64,000 nucleotides of DNA from Gordius sp. MW1. Its lineage: Eukaryota; Nematomorpha; Gordioida; Gordea; Gordiidae. The stretch's first letter is position 1. Each line of letters opens with the position of its first letter. The stretch covers positions 12,214,001-12,278,000 of the forward strand of contig OZ038526.1 of NCBI GenBank assembly GCA_964036665.1, in the 5' to 3' direction. Positions 54,286 to 64,000 of the stretch are shown here, piece by piece. Under the pieces are notes generated by a model, which was not told where the DNA came from, did no database searches, and was given only the letters and a program-made list of their open reading frames with translations. A program made the position numbers and the translations under genes.

Positions 54286-54820
54286 TCTATATATGCCGCG
54301 ACCAATTTTGGAAAACTACCAGACCGATTTGGCTCAAAATTTCACAGTTTATTCCTGACGAATCGGGGTCAAACGTTTTCAGGGTCAAACTTTATAAAAC
54401 ACCTAAAAATAACTAAAACCTTACCCTAACCTTAACCCTACCCCTATTATAGAGAACCCTAATTATGTATGAAACCTTCAGATCTACCTAAATTAAAAGC
54501 TTATATCATAATTTTAATAGAAATTTTTAGTTATTTTTAGGTGTTTTATAACGTTTGACTTGAGAACGTTTGACTTGGTACCATTCCTGACACTCCGGAG
54601 CATGTTTTAAGATTTGTTCGAGCCAAACCGGTCCAGTAGTTTTCGAGTATTCGTACGCGTTGCACTGTATACGGAAATAGAACAATAGAAGTAAAACATA
54701 TAGACATCCAACTTTATTTTTATTTCAATAACCGCTTTATCATCATATATGCCCTTAAATTCCAACATAATTTAATACACCCGGATAAATGGCAAAACAA
54801 CGTTTGTCGGGTTCATCTAG
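54286..54820 (-). mobile_element. Helitron-like element, second family, inverted and interrupted
   Basis: Inverse of 19020-19860. ACCGATTTGGCTCAAAATTT and CATGTTTTAAGATTTGTTCG are on the left, and the family start (CGTTTGTCGGGTTCATCTAG) is at 54801-54820. It is interrupted by the fold-back element at 54360-54582. Confidence 0.75.
54360..54582. mobile_element. MULE-like fold-back MITE with 9-bp target duplication
   Basis: The flanking direct repeat ATTCCTGAC occurs at 54351-54359 and 54583-54591. The termini are inverted over more than 50 bp: both read inward through GTCAAACGTT and then TATAAAACACCTAAAAATAA. The size (223 bp), the long inverted repeat and the 9-bp duplication fit a non-autonomous Mutator-like element. 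The interrupted host sequence is known from 19730-19770, which confirms the insertion. Confidence 0.9.
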
Positions 54821-55036
54821 TTGCATACTAAAAGAATAAAAAGTTGTTAGCAAAAAATATTAAATATATATTTGAATTGCATTATATTTAAAATAATGGA
54901 CAAATTAAATAATAAAGCAGTGAAAAAAATGCTAATTATGAAAATTTAACATGAATATTAATAATTCGCAGTTAAGTATTCAACGAAACATGATTACATT
55001 CTACAAACAAATAAGAATATAGGTGCATTCCGTGTA

Positions 55037-55680
55037 GAGCCCTGCAAAGTCACTTTTTAACCCGGACCCGACCCGAGAGCGTTTAAATTTTTTCAACCCG
55101 AGTCGACCCGACCCGAAAGCGTTTCAAATTTATTAACCCATTGAATATAGAAGTTTTAAAATGAAAGCTCTAACCACTTCGATATAAAACTAAGGTCTCT
55201 AAGAAAATAGCAAATCTTTGCTTAAGCTACAAACACTCGCAATGGAGGCTAAGCTTAGTCTCGATAGCCTTATTTTCAATCGACGAATCCTTACTACGTT
55301 AGACCAACCTAAAAATGACGACATACAGCAAATATTAAACTATCAGAACAGATGGACCCACAAAGATTTAACCTGATCAAATGGTATCGGTACAATGACA
55401 AAAGTCCGGAATGGAAGCAAGGATTAATAAAAACACATAGGGGAAACTTATGATGTCAATTAGAGCAAAGTCACTTTTTTTCAACCCGAACCCGACTCTT
55501 TTTTTAAATTTTCAACCCGACCTAACCCTAAAGCATTTTAAATTTTTTAACCCGACCCGACTCGAAAGCATTTTCAACCCGAACCCGGCCCGAAAGCGTT
55601 TAGAAATTTTTAACCGATTCCCTTCCGAACGTGTTTCAAATTTTGGTATCCAACGCGAGAGTAAGAAAAATTGCGGTGTG
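55037..55680. mobile_element. hAT-like ends rich in CCCGACCCGA
   Basis: Two blocks (55037-55160 and 55455-55650) begin near TAGAGC and continue GCAAAGTCACTTTTT, then repeated AACCCGACCCGAAAGCG. The inverted form lies at 58560-58672 beside a hAT transposase remnant. Part of it is also found inverted in MCM3 intron 8. No target duplications found. Confidence 0.5.
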
Positions 55681-55849
55681 CATGGGCGCTGCCAGGGGGT
55701 GGCAGGGATGGGCGGCTGCCCCCCTCTAAATCCAAAAAAAAATCTTAGATATTTTCTCAAAGTATGGCTAAAATTTAAATAATGGTTATTTTGCCCCCCC
55801 CCTTAATCATTATTGCCTCCCTCTAATTTCAATCCTGGCTACTCCCATG
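55681..55849. mobile_element. hAT MITE (CATGGGCGTA family), duplication eroded
   Basis: Ends CATGGGCGCTGCCAGG and CTGGCTACTCCCATG, with typical G/C-rich inside. No 8-bp duplication is recognisable. Comparison with the related sequence at 49340-49430 supports an insertion at this point. Confidence 0.75.
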
Positions 55850-55921
55850 ATTTAAAATTTAATCGACAAATTAAAGTGCGATTTAAGAAACTAATTGATA
55901 CCACATATTTTTATTACTAAA

Positions 55922-57606
55922 TTAATTGCTATGCAATTTATGGGCTCGTTTTTGGTTGTCCGTCCGTTGTCCGTCCGTTACCCTCCCTATCTATTTGCAT
56001 TGGGTATATTAGGTTATCGATTTTTTAAATTAATGCATGAGAAAGAGGTGCCCCACCCCTCATCTCTCTCTCCCTCGCTTTCGGGCGGGGTCGGGTTTTA
56101 ATTGCTACGTTAAATTAAGGCATAAGTATATCTATTCGTTTTTGAATTGGGTAACATTGATATTAATTGCTATAATTACCCTATGCCCTCCACTACAAGG
56201 GCCTATGCCTCTACTGATATGGGTCCCTGTGCCCCTACAAAAGCCTATGCCTCTATTAATGTGGGTTCGAACCCCGGCGAACGTTTCTGAATTGCTGGTT
56301 CGATTCCCGGAGAGGGCAAATTTTTTTTTTACTTTTTTAAATTAAATTAATATATTTTTCCTGTTACTACCATTGATAATATGACTTTTTGGCCGTCCGC
56401 TTGTTCTATTATTGTTTTATTTTATTATATATATATAATAAACATAAATAAAAGTTGTTTACTTTTAATTGCTATGCAATTTAACTTGTTTTTGGGTTAG
56501 AATCCCGGAGTTTTTTTTGACTCTTATGATTGTTCTTGTTACTATCATCGATAATAAGACTTTTTGGCCGTCCGCTGGCTGCTGACCAATGAAAAAATGA
56601 CCATTGGCCAAAATGTGAATCCGAGTTTATTTTTTCGTTTTTTTTGACTATTATGATTGTTCCTGTTACTATCATTGCTATTATGACTTTTTGGCCCTCC
56701 GCTGGCTCCTGACAATGGGAAAAATGACCATTGGCCAAAATTTGAATCGAAATTATTTTTTTCGTTTTTTTTGACTATTATGATTGTTCCTGTTCCTACC
56801 ATTGCTATTATGACTTTTTGGCCGTCCGCTGGCTGCTGACCAATGGAATAAAATGACCATTGGCCAAAGTGTGATTCGAAAACTTTTTTTACGTTTTTTT
56901 TTGACTATTATGAATTTATATCCACTTTTACCGTGTCCTGGCTGCTGACCAATGGAAAAAAATGACCATTGGCCAAAATGTGATTCGAAATTTTTTTTTT
57001 CGTTTTTTTTACTCTTATGAATTTATATCCACTTTTACCGTGTGCTGGCTGCTGACCAATGGAAAAAAATGACCATTGGCCAAAGTGAGCATTAAATTTT
57101 TTTTTCCGTTTTTTTGGCTATCATTGACTTATAGAGTATCTGTTGGTACTGACCAATAGAGAAAAATGACCATTGACCATATTTCTGATTTTTTTAATTA
57201 AAAATTGTTCAAATTCAACAAAAAATTTCTCCCAACAATTCTGCAAATTCTTAACATTGTGATGTTTTATAATATAATGTTTGTTAGACCCATAATCACT
57301 AAAGGCCATAAAAACTAATGTAATACGCAACTAGATGCAAACACTAAATCTAACCCTAACCCTTGCCTAAATTACATTTTGCCTATATTACATTTTGCCT
57401 ATAAATGGAAAATTTGTATAAATAATTAATTAGTCATTAGGCATTTAATACCCCCCTATAGGCATTCTCGCCCCTTCCCACCTTTCTCGCCCATAAATTG
57501 CATAGCAAATATGATACATTTATACGAAATAAAGATGAGTCGTCCCCCCTTCCCTTCCCCTCTTTCCTTCCCTTGTCCCCCTTCCCACGAGGGCCGAAGG
57601 CCCGAG
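55922..57606 (+). mobile_element. GCTATGCAAT-family element, copy G
   Basis: Complete: start TTAATTGCTATGCAATTTAT, GTCCGTCC repeats, CCTATGCC blocks with GGTTCGA boxes, and six TGACCATTGGCCAAA units (about 56595 to 57080). The CTAACCCTAACCC stretch, the subterminal inverted repeat (about 57490), a C/T-rich run and the hairpin follow. Its right flank (57640-57680, ATAAATATGATAGCATCTAC) matches the reverse complement of MCM3 intron 8 sequence, so it inserted into an older repeat. Confidence 0.9.
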
Positions 57607-58254
57607 TTTATTTAAATGATGTATTTTAGACACATATAAATATGATAGCATCTACAATATCGGGTCACATATAATTTGAAATATATAATTTTCCAAATGA
57701 TTCATTTAATAAATTTAAACTTTTATTTGTTTTATGAATATATATTTATGTGGTTTAAATTTATAATGAATTCCCACTTCACACTATGGCGTGACACTCG
57801 GTGCGTGACATAAACAAATGGAAAGTGAGCCCATAAATTGGATAGCAATGTGTTACAATTAGTATATTTCATCTAAAATTAAAAGATAACTTATTATTTC
57901 TATATGAGCAAACAAGACCTATTAACATCATCGAATTTTTCCTTATAATTTGAAAAAAATTTCAAATTTTTTTGCCCATGGGGGGGGGGGGTCCTAACCA
58001 GAAAACCCCCAGTTTCCTACGCTACTGCTTACAATTCATTAATACAAAAACTTATTATACCATGTAGATTTTTTTATGTTTCAACTACATTACTTTGTTT
58101 TATTTATGAATAAATTTTATTTATTTTATGCCCTATAAACATGAGGTCTGAGACATACCAGTGTGATGTTATTAGAAAAAATACACAAAGTAGTATCAAA
58201 ATTTTAAGTTTGTCCAACGAATATGAGGGAAAAAATTTTCAATTGCGTTTGACC
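57607..58254. other. Spacer with short repeat remnants
   Basis: Holds the continuation of the repeat interrupted by copy G, a stray GAGCCCATAAATTGGATAGC remnant (57828-57847) of the GCTATGCAAT family, and a decayed G-run MITE end near 57975-58030. Confidence 0.5.
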
Positions 58255-58386
58255 CATGGGCGTATCCAAGTTTTAAATAGGGGGGGGGGGCGAAAATGTT
58301 TTAAGTTCAGTTGGGGGGGGGGGCAAAACATAATTTTTTTTCAAGTTTTAAGGGTTTTTTGTCCCCCCCCCCTACCTACGCCCATG
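58255..58386. mobile_element. hAT MITE (CATGGGCGTA family) with 8-bp duplication
   Basis: Ends CATGGGCGTATCCAAG and CCTACCTACGCCCATG. The flanks GTTTGACC (58247-58254) and ATTTGACC (58387-58394) agree at 7 of 8 bases. Confidence 0.87.
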
Positions 58387-58559
58387 ATTTGACCCCTTAT
58401 CAAAGCTCGCCCTCCCCCAAGGTAAAAAGGCTAACTACGCCAGTGTAAGTGAGTCTTTTATCTGACAAAATCTTTTTGATTAATTTATTATTTTATTTAT
58501 ATCAAATTTTTTTAAATTTTTGCTAAGAGTGGGGGGGGGGGCTTGGCTACGCCACTGAT

Positions 58560-59130
58560 CTACATCATTGACGTTTTGAAAATTTTAAAATGTTTTCGGA
58601 TCGGGTTCGGGTTAAAAAATTTAAAATGCTTTCGGGTTCGGGTTGAAAAAAAGTGACTTTGCAGTTCTCTACTCTACAGGATATGCCATGTACTGGTGAT
58701 AAACCCTCAAATTTTTAGCATTAAATCGACGACACTCGCTAATAAGGCTATCTTCTTATTGAATGCCATATATCTTAATTTTCTGTTTGGCCATTTTGAC
58801 AGCATGATCTTCTATGCCTGGTTGATAATATACCGGTAATACCAAGTTAATTGTGGGATTTGCCCCCCGGATATTAAATTAGTTGCTCTATAAAAGGGAA
58901 AAAGTATCAATTTAACCTTTTCAATTTGTTCCCATTCAATATTTAGAGGCCAAATCCAATGCCTGCCTTACTAAATTAGCCTTTTCTATAATTATATAGG
59001 TGCTGTCAAGTTTTGCCTTTTTGTAATTAATTGGTGGGTCAAATTCTTAACATAAAGCCTTTAATCGTGAAATATTTTGAGGCGGTCTTGCAATTTTTAT
59101 CAAAGTCCAGAATTTAATTAAATTGTGATC
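58560..59130 (-). pseudogene. hAT transposase remnant with adjacent terminal region
   Basis: On the minus strand, NPTINLVLPVYYQP at about 58870-58820 matches the conserved hAT motif around YPTLSLVLPV, and flanking helices occur in other frames. Stops are frequent. Just beyond, 58560-58672 is the CCCGACC/GAAAGC-rich end (reading AAGTGACTTTGCAGTTCTCTA on plus from 58650), the same terminal type as 55037. This is the tail of one dead hAT. Confidence 0.55.
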
Positions 59131-59954
59131 CTCGTTCTCCATAACTTATGTAAGTTTGAAAAATTTTGAATTAAACTTTTCAAATTGTAGCAGGGAAAAT
59201 AACTAAAATGAGGTAAGATAAAAGATAAATATTTGAGTCTGGTCTATTTAAATTTAACTTAAAAAAAATAAAATTCGATTTTTCAAGGATTCGAATCGAA
59301 ATTTCGAATCTTAGCAGCGTAAATATTCGATTCGAAACTTGCACATATGGATTCGAGACGAATGTCGAATATTTCCCAGAGGCGTAATAATTATGTTTTT
59401 GATGCAATTTTATAAAATATTGTCAAACCAAATAATATATATGTTTATCACGGAATCAGGCGCGTAGCCAGGATTTTCTCAAGGGGGGGGGGAGACTCCA
59501 AAAATTTCTTTTTAACATTCTATTTGTAATTAAAAATAAAAAAAACACCAATGGGCCCACTCGGCCAAGGGGCTGGGCAAGCAAGACGTAAATTTAAATT
59601 TTCAAATAGGCCTGGACGAGCACCATAATAATGAGATTTTTTATATAATTTCGTATTTTTTTGTTACTATTTTATTTATAAAAATTCTATAAATAAATTT
59701 ATAATTTTTAAAAATCTGACAAAATTAATGCCTTAAATTTAAAATCGTCATTTTTGGCCCGGCAGTTCGGACAGCGTTAGTGAATTGGACAAAAAGGGTT
59801 TGGGATGGCCTTGGCAGGCAATTTAGTTATCCAACCGTGATGGGTTCTAGTAAAAAAATTACACAAACATGATAAATAATAAAGGTATTAATTCTGTGTA
59901 TAGAATGAGGAACATAATAATTAGTCGTTTGATTTTTTATTTGCCCAGCGATTC
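59131..59954. other. Spacer with minor repeats
   Basis: 59280-59370 is rich in ATTCGAATCGAAATTCG-like palindromes. One MITE-like end (GCGTAGCCAGGATTTTCTC plus G-run) lies at 59462-59490 without a partner. Nothing else recognised. Confidence 0.4.
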
Positions 59955-60120
59955 TCATTTAGAGATTTCACTTGAAGTAGGAGGATTACCTATGATGAGT
60001 TAATATTGCTAATCCATTCCATCCTTCTTGACATCCTATTTTTTAGTAAGCCTTTGATCCCTTGACTATGGAAAAACTACTATCATTCATACATGTGGTG
60101 TCAAGAAGACAAAAAATGTG
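59955..60120 (-). pseudogene. hAT transposase C-terminal remnant (TTF/ZMYM type)
   Basis: Minus-strand stretch with GIKGLLKNRMSRRMEWISNI, corresponding to the motif SKLKxIKxYLRSTMSQERLxxLALL that ends TTF-type hAT transposases. A stop follows shortly and other frames hold similar pieces. Short and decayed, so tentative. Confidence 0.4.
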
Positions 60121-60183
60121 GTTAAAGCGATTTGCCGAAAATTTAATTTAAAAATAAATATAAATCTTTGTATTATAAGTGAA

Positions 60184-60269
60184 CAGTGGCGTAGCTAGGC
60201 CCCATGCCCCCCCCCCCCTCCTAAAGGGAAAAATCTTGGGCCCCTGGGCCTAGGCTAGCTACGCCACTG
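60184..60269. mobile_element. Short MITE (CAGTGGCGTAGC family)
   Basis: 86-bp element with inverted ends CAGTGGCGTAGCTAGG and CTAGGCTAGCTACGCCACTG. The inside is GGGCCCC-rich with GGGAAAAATCTT, shared with 19200-19260. No 8-bp duplication is visible, so the superfamily is open. Confidence 0.75.
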
Positions 60270-62017
60270 CTTAAAGGTCCAACCTTATACATTGTTAACA
60301 ACAAATACACCTATCATTGCTCTTGCTGTCTTGTAGTAAACACTTAATCACATAACAAAGTTTTTGATAATTATAATCGAAGTTGGCTTAAACAACCAAA
60401 TTTTATATGATAACTCAAGTAGCAAGGTTATATCAATAGTAAGAGTAACAACCCACAAGTTGATAAATTCTCTTGTATTTCTGCAATTTTTTAAATAAAT
60501 TGTAGATCATTTAAAGTGAACCGAAATTTTAATTAAATGGGACTATAATTTATTTGTCTAGCTTAGAAAACCAAGAAAGGGGGATCATATGATTTCCTTA
60601 ATTTATATAATAGTTAGAGTATAAGTTAAAATTAATACTCTGTCTTGACTTTATATATAATTGGTATTTTAAAAAGTCTTTGTAAAATTTGCATTCTAAA
60701 TGTCAATTAATTATTCATATTTTTTTCAGATGGAGTTTCTTCTCCCGTTTGTAAGAAAACTGTTCAAATAATGATTTTTCGATTAAATACACTTATAAAA
60801 CGTTAGTGTCACACCCCCGGATTCCTTTTTTAACTTACAAATAATATTATACTTATATAAGAAGAAACGATGGACGAATTCCTTGTCTTTTTTATTATCC
60901 CCCCCCCCCCCCCCGACTTTTGCATAATGTATGGCTCCCAGTGAATTTTCCATGTAAAACTCTTAAGTATTTAGTCAATTACAAATTATTGCCATCTATT
61001 CATTCTATATTAACTAAATCAAAACCAAAATAATTATAAATGGATATTTTGAGTGGCCGTGCGCAATTTGGCGTAAGAAGGGGCTCATGGATAGCATAAT
61101 TTTGGGTATCATTGGGGCAGATGCCCCTAATCAACATATTTTGAGACAAAGTGGCACCCAATTAAAGAAGAATGGTCTCTTGGATTTAGAAAATGCAATT
61201 TGAACTTTTTAAACTATACAAACAATAGACAAGAAAGTCACAACAGGCCTTTAAAAACTATCATTAAAAAATATTCATCGTTAAATCAATTTTTCTCAAA
61301 TTATCTTACATGAATGATCTATACACTTTTGATATTATAATTTATGGTTAATAAAAGATGTATTTTATACTAAATTATTTATTACAGTCTTTTATCCATT
61401 TATTAGTTTATTTATCAATAAACTTAAATAAGAACCTAGACATATATAAATTCTCATTTTTATATTTTTTAAATAGTGCAAAAAACTCTTTCACCTGTGT
61501 TAAAATATCCAAATTTACTAAAATGATCTATACATTTTTAATAAGGTCAGCTTTATCAATAAAATTAAATAAGAACCTAGACATATATATAATTCTCATT
61601 TTTATATTATTTAAAATATGACATCAAACTAAACTATATAAAAAAGACATTTAAATTTAATTGTTTTGATATCCATTTATCTTGAAACTAAAAAATTGCA
61701 TAAATTATTTTGCAAAATTAATTACATAAAACTTTGATTTGAATTCCAATATTAAGATGACTACTCTACCTAAATTTTAGAATAAAACTATTTATGAGTA
61801 ATTTGACACTTACTGTTTGTTTTTTACATTTGTCCTTCTTTTGTTGTTTTACAAATGGCTATTCTTTACACGTGACGTGAACAAACAAATTACCGAACGT
61901 GTTCGTAATGGTAATTATAAGAAACGCATTTTTAAAAATGGTTGCGCTTACTAAAATAAATGGTAGGTGTAGCCATGGCCTTCATACATCTACCCTAAAT
62001 CAGGCGGCGTATTCAAA
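60270..62017. other. Spacer upstream of CKS1; nothing recognised
   Basis: AT-rich. A 16-bp C-run lies at about 60899-60914. Two ~80-bp stretches (61420-61450 and 61565-61600, AATAAGAACCTAGACATATA) are a partial tandem repeat. No coding motif was recognised. Confidence 0.45.
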
Positions 62018-62321
62018 ATGTCTCATAATATATTTTATTCTGACAAATATTATGATGAAACGTTTGAATATCGGTAATTGTATAAAAGTATTTATTACAT
62101 CTTTGAAGCCATGTTTTTTTGCCAAAAGAATTAATACGATTTGTCCCAAAAGATCATTTAATGTCAGAGAAAGAGTGGCGGCTTATTGGGGTCCAACAAA
62201 GTGAAGGATGGATTCATTATATGATTCATAAGCCAGGTACACATTTCTCATATAATATTAATATTTAGTAGAGCCGCATGTGCTATTGTTTAGACGTAAG
62301 AAACACAGACCCGATTGTTAA
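62018..62321 (+). CDS. CKS1: Cyclin-dependent kinases regulatory subunit CKS1
   Basis: Small nuclear adaptor that binds CDK1/2 and docks phosphothreonine on multisite CDK substrates. In animals it also assists Skp2 in degrading p27. Three exons: 62018-62073, 62109-62236 and 62272-62321, with phases 2 and 1. Splicing gives 234 nt, 77 residues, against about 79 in vertebrate CKS1. Start: [19 protein letters not shown]. The signature runs HVFLPKEL...[21 protein letters not shown], the beta-hinge HKPEPH (residues 59-64) and LLFRR. The phosphate-binding set is retained (K10, R19, S50, W53, R70). The short tail KKHRPDC replaces the usual proline/lysine end. Both introns are 35 nt, the smallest possible host introns seen in this window. 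The gene looks intact. AAAATG precedes the ORF, and no rival start is needed. Confidence 0.97.
62074..62108 (+). other. CKS1 intron 1, 35 nt
   Basis: GTAATT...TTGAAG splits the arginine codon of EYR|HV (CG|C). Removing it restores the unbroken conserved FEYRHV motif. Confidence 0.95.
62237..62271 (+). other. CKS1 intron 2, 35 nt
   Basis: GTACAC...TTAGTAG splits the glutamate codon of the hinge KPE|PH (G|AG). An alternative acceptor three bases earlier would add an in-frame stop (GTA GAG is avoided only by the TAG|AG site), so the second AG is the workable one. Confidence 0.9.
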
Positions 62322-62534
62322 TGTATATGAATTAAGATGATTGTATGTATTTTTAAGACTTTACACATATAAGTTATTAATGTAAAATGTCTATTTATAT
62401 CATTTTGCTTTTTACCATCAAGTAATACTTTGTTATTGTATAGCAGAAATTGCAAAACAAAAATTAGTGTACATTCTTTTACATTGAGTTTAATTTGTTT
62501 TTGGATCAATTTTTAAACCCTTTTTATCTATTAT

Positions 62535-62698
62535 CATGGATGTAGCCAGCATTGGGATTAGAGGGGGGCAATAAGATTTAGGGAGGGGCAAAATGTCATT
62601 TTTGAAATTTTAGCTATAATTTTAATAAATTTTAACAAATTTTTGGTTTTAGAGGGGGCACCCACACCTCCCTGCCCCCCCCCTTGGCTACGCCCATG
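62535..62698. mobile_element. hAT MITE (CATGGGCGTA family) with perfect 8-bp duplication, behind CKS1
   Basis: Ends CATGGATGTAGCCAGC and TTGGCTACGCCCATG. TCTATTAT occurs on both sides (62527-62534 and 62699-62706). It lies 214 bp after the CKS1 stop and contains AATAAA at 62624-62629, the first such signal downstream of the gene. Confidence 0.93.
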
Positions 62699-62706
62699 TC
62701 TATTAT

Positions 62707-64000
62707 ATTTACCCTTTACCTTGAACCTTATAGATTTAGGTCTATGAGATTAACCATTTAGAGTAAAGGTTGGTCTAAATCAATTCATTTATTGATCAGA
62801 TATCAAGACATGATGTAGCGGGATCTAAAATTGGTTGGAGGGCCAAAATGATGTTAATTACTTTTAAAAAATTGTGGATTAAGGGAGGGGACCCATGATA
62901 CAGGATATCCAAGCATTTGTCCAGAGGTCTTAAAAAATTCAATTAACAAATTTTTATATGAAATATTTAGATTTGTGTTTGAAATGTTTATAACTAAATC
63001 TAGTATATAAAATAGAGACAAAACTAATATGTAATAATACATAAATATTTTTATAAATGTTGATCAGGTCAAAATGCTAACATGGATGGTAAAGGGGGTC
63101 ATGATGACCCCAGACTTTATATAGCAATAACTTGGCTGTATTTTAATATAAACTTTTCAAATTTTAAAAGCATGATACTTTAACTTCTACCAGTAAATTA
63201 ATATATTATTTTTGGTTGATAGATCAATATAATTTTATATCCACAATTAGTACAACTGCCAAAATTCTCGCTTATGTGACTAATTTGGCTCATAACAAAA
63301 ATAAATTCTATAATTATATGGTTTAATAATAAGATCATATTAAATAAGGTAGAACTATAAATGTAAAAAATTGGGCAGAAGAAAACGTAAAAACAAAAAA
63401 ATGGAGTTGTCTAAACTTAACGAAGTTTTGACTCTTTATTTTATGAGACAGAATAGTTGCTATTATTTTTAATTCATTTTTTAATTAATAAATAATAATA
63501 AAAGGTTTGATTTGAAATTATGAAAAAAATCTACATTTTAAAATGTTAACAGACATTTGTAAGAAATGGCATTTCCTACACATAATTTGATTTGTTTCAG
63601 ATTAAGAAAGTTTTAATTAATTTACTTTATTAACAGACATTAGTAATATAATCAATGATTTATGATTTTTTTAAATAATATTAACTATTAAAATTAGGAC
63701 CACTTTATAAAATGTTATATTTATAAATCATCAGTTAAAGAATCATTAAAAATATTGCACTTTTAAATTTAGACATGTTGAAAAGTTAAAGTGCACAGAA
63801 AAATGAACACTATGACGAGGTAAAATAAACATGTTAAAATCTAGGTGATAAATTAAATATCTAAAATTTATACAAAAAAATTTCTCTGCAAATTGGTTAA
63901 AAATAATAATTTTTGATAATTTATTTAAAAAAGGTTTTGATTTTTTTTATATTTCATATTGTAGAAGGCCACTCTGTATCTTAAAAACTGTTTGATAAAA
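62707..64000. other. AT-rich right edge, nothing recognised
   Basis: A decayed MITE-like piece (GATGTAGCGGGATC...GGGAGGGGACCCATGAT) may lie at 62812-62898. The remainder is AT-rich without coding or repeat signals. Confidence 0.45.

Noticed and set aside
60176-60277. 8-bp duplication around the CAGTGGCGTAGC MITE
   Set aside because: Left TAAGTGAA and right CTTAAAGG do not match, so no superfamily is assigned from it.
61020-61160. Short open start MDILSGRAQFGVR as a first exon
   Set aside because: No family resemblance, no continuing exon and a stop soon after; probably chance.

Overview
This is a 64-kb piece of an AT-rich nuclear genome of an animal, probably an invertebrate. Three spliced genes encode standard animal cell-cycle proteins, and the rest is dominated by animal-type transposable elements: an RTE-like LINE, several hAT families, Helitron-like elements and Ty3/gypsy fossils. 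I could not fix the phylum. The host introns are strikingly bimodal: many are only 35-37 nt, while others are swollen to kilobases by transposons.

Host genes. (1) An ENSA/ARPP19 endosulfine gene on the minus strand (24298 to 4897) has three exons with matching phases. Its second intron is about 18.7 kb and holds most of the transposons in the left third of the window. (2) A complete MCM3 replicative-helicase subunit gene on the plus strand (43013-53110) has 16 exons that sum to an unbroken 796-residue protein. (3) A complete CKS1-type cyclin-dependent-kinase subunit gene on the plus strand (62018-62321) has three exons separated by two 35-nt introns. Endosulfine (Greatwall/PP2A-B55 control), MCM3 (origin licensing and fork helicase) and CKS1 (CDK adaptor) act in the same process. 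Their co-location here may be chance.

Layout. 1-4900: a truncated hAT copy, two tandem arrays, a second hAT transposase tail and the end of a Helitron-like element. 4897-24298: the endosulfine gene. Its giant intron holds a fold-back element split by a full-length hAT, which is itself split by a Helitron-like element. It also holds a decayed Helitron and three copies of a 1.6-1.8 kb tandem-repeat-rich family (here the GCTATGCAAT family). 24600-30300: a Ty3/gypsy fossil carrying a hAT insertion, then an antisense retroelement tail. 30970-42300: more GCTATGCAAT-family copies, a second gypsy fossil, a decayed SLC6-transporter fragment, hAT MITEs and a second fold-back copy. 42300-53400: MCM3, with an RTE-like LINE antisense in intron 6 and a lone KLF-like zinc-finger fragment behind the stop codon. 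53600-60300: Helitron-like pieces, a small MULE-like fold-back element, another GCTATGCAAT copy and hAT remnants. 62018-62321: CKS1, followed by a hAT MITE.

The host genes were found by translating short exons and checking that splice phases agree. Statements on homology rest on recognised conserved motifs, not on a database search.
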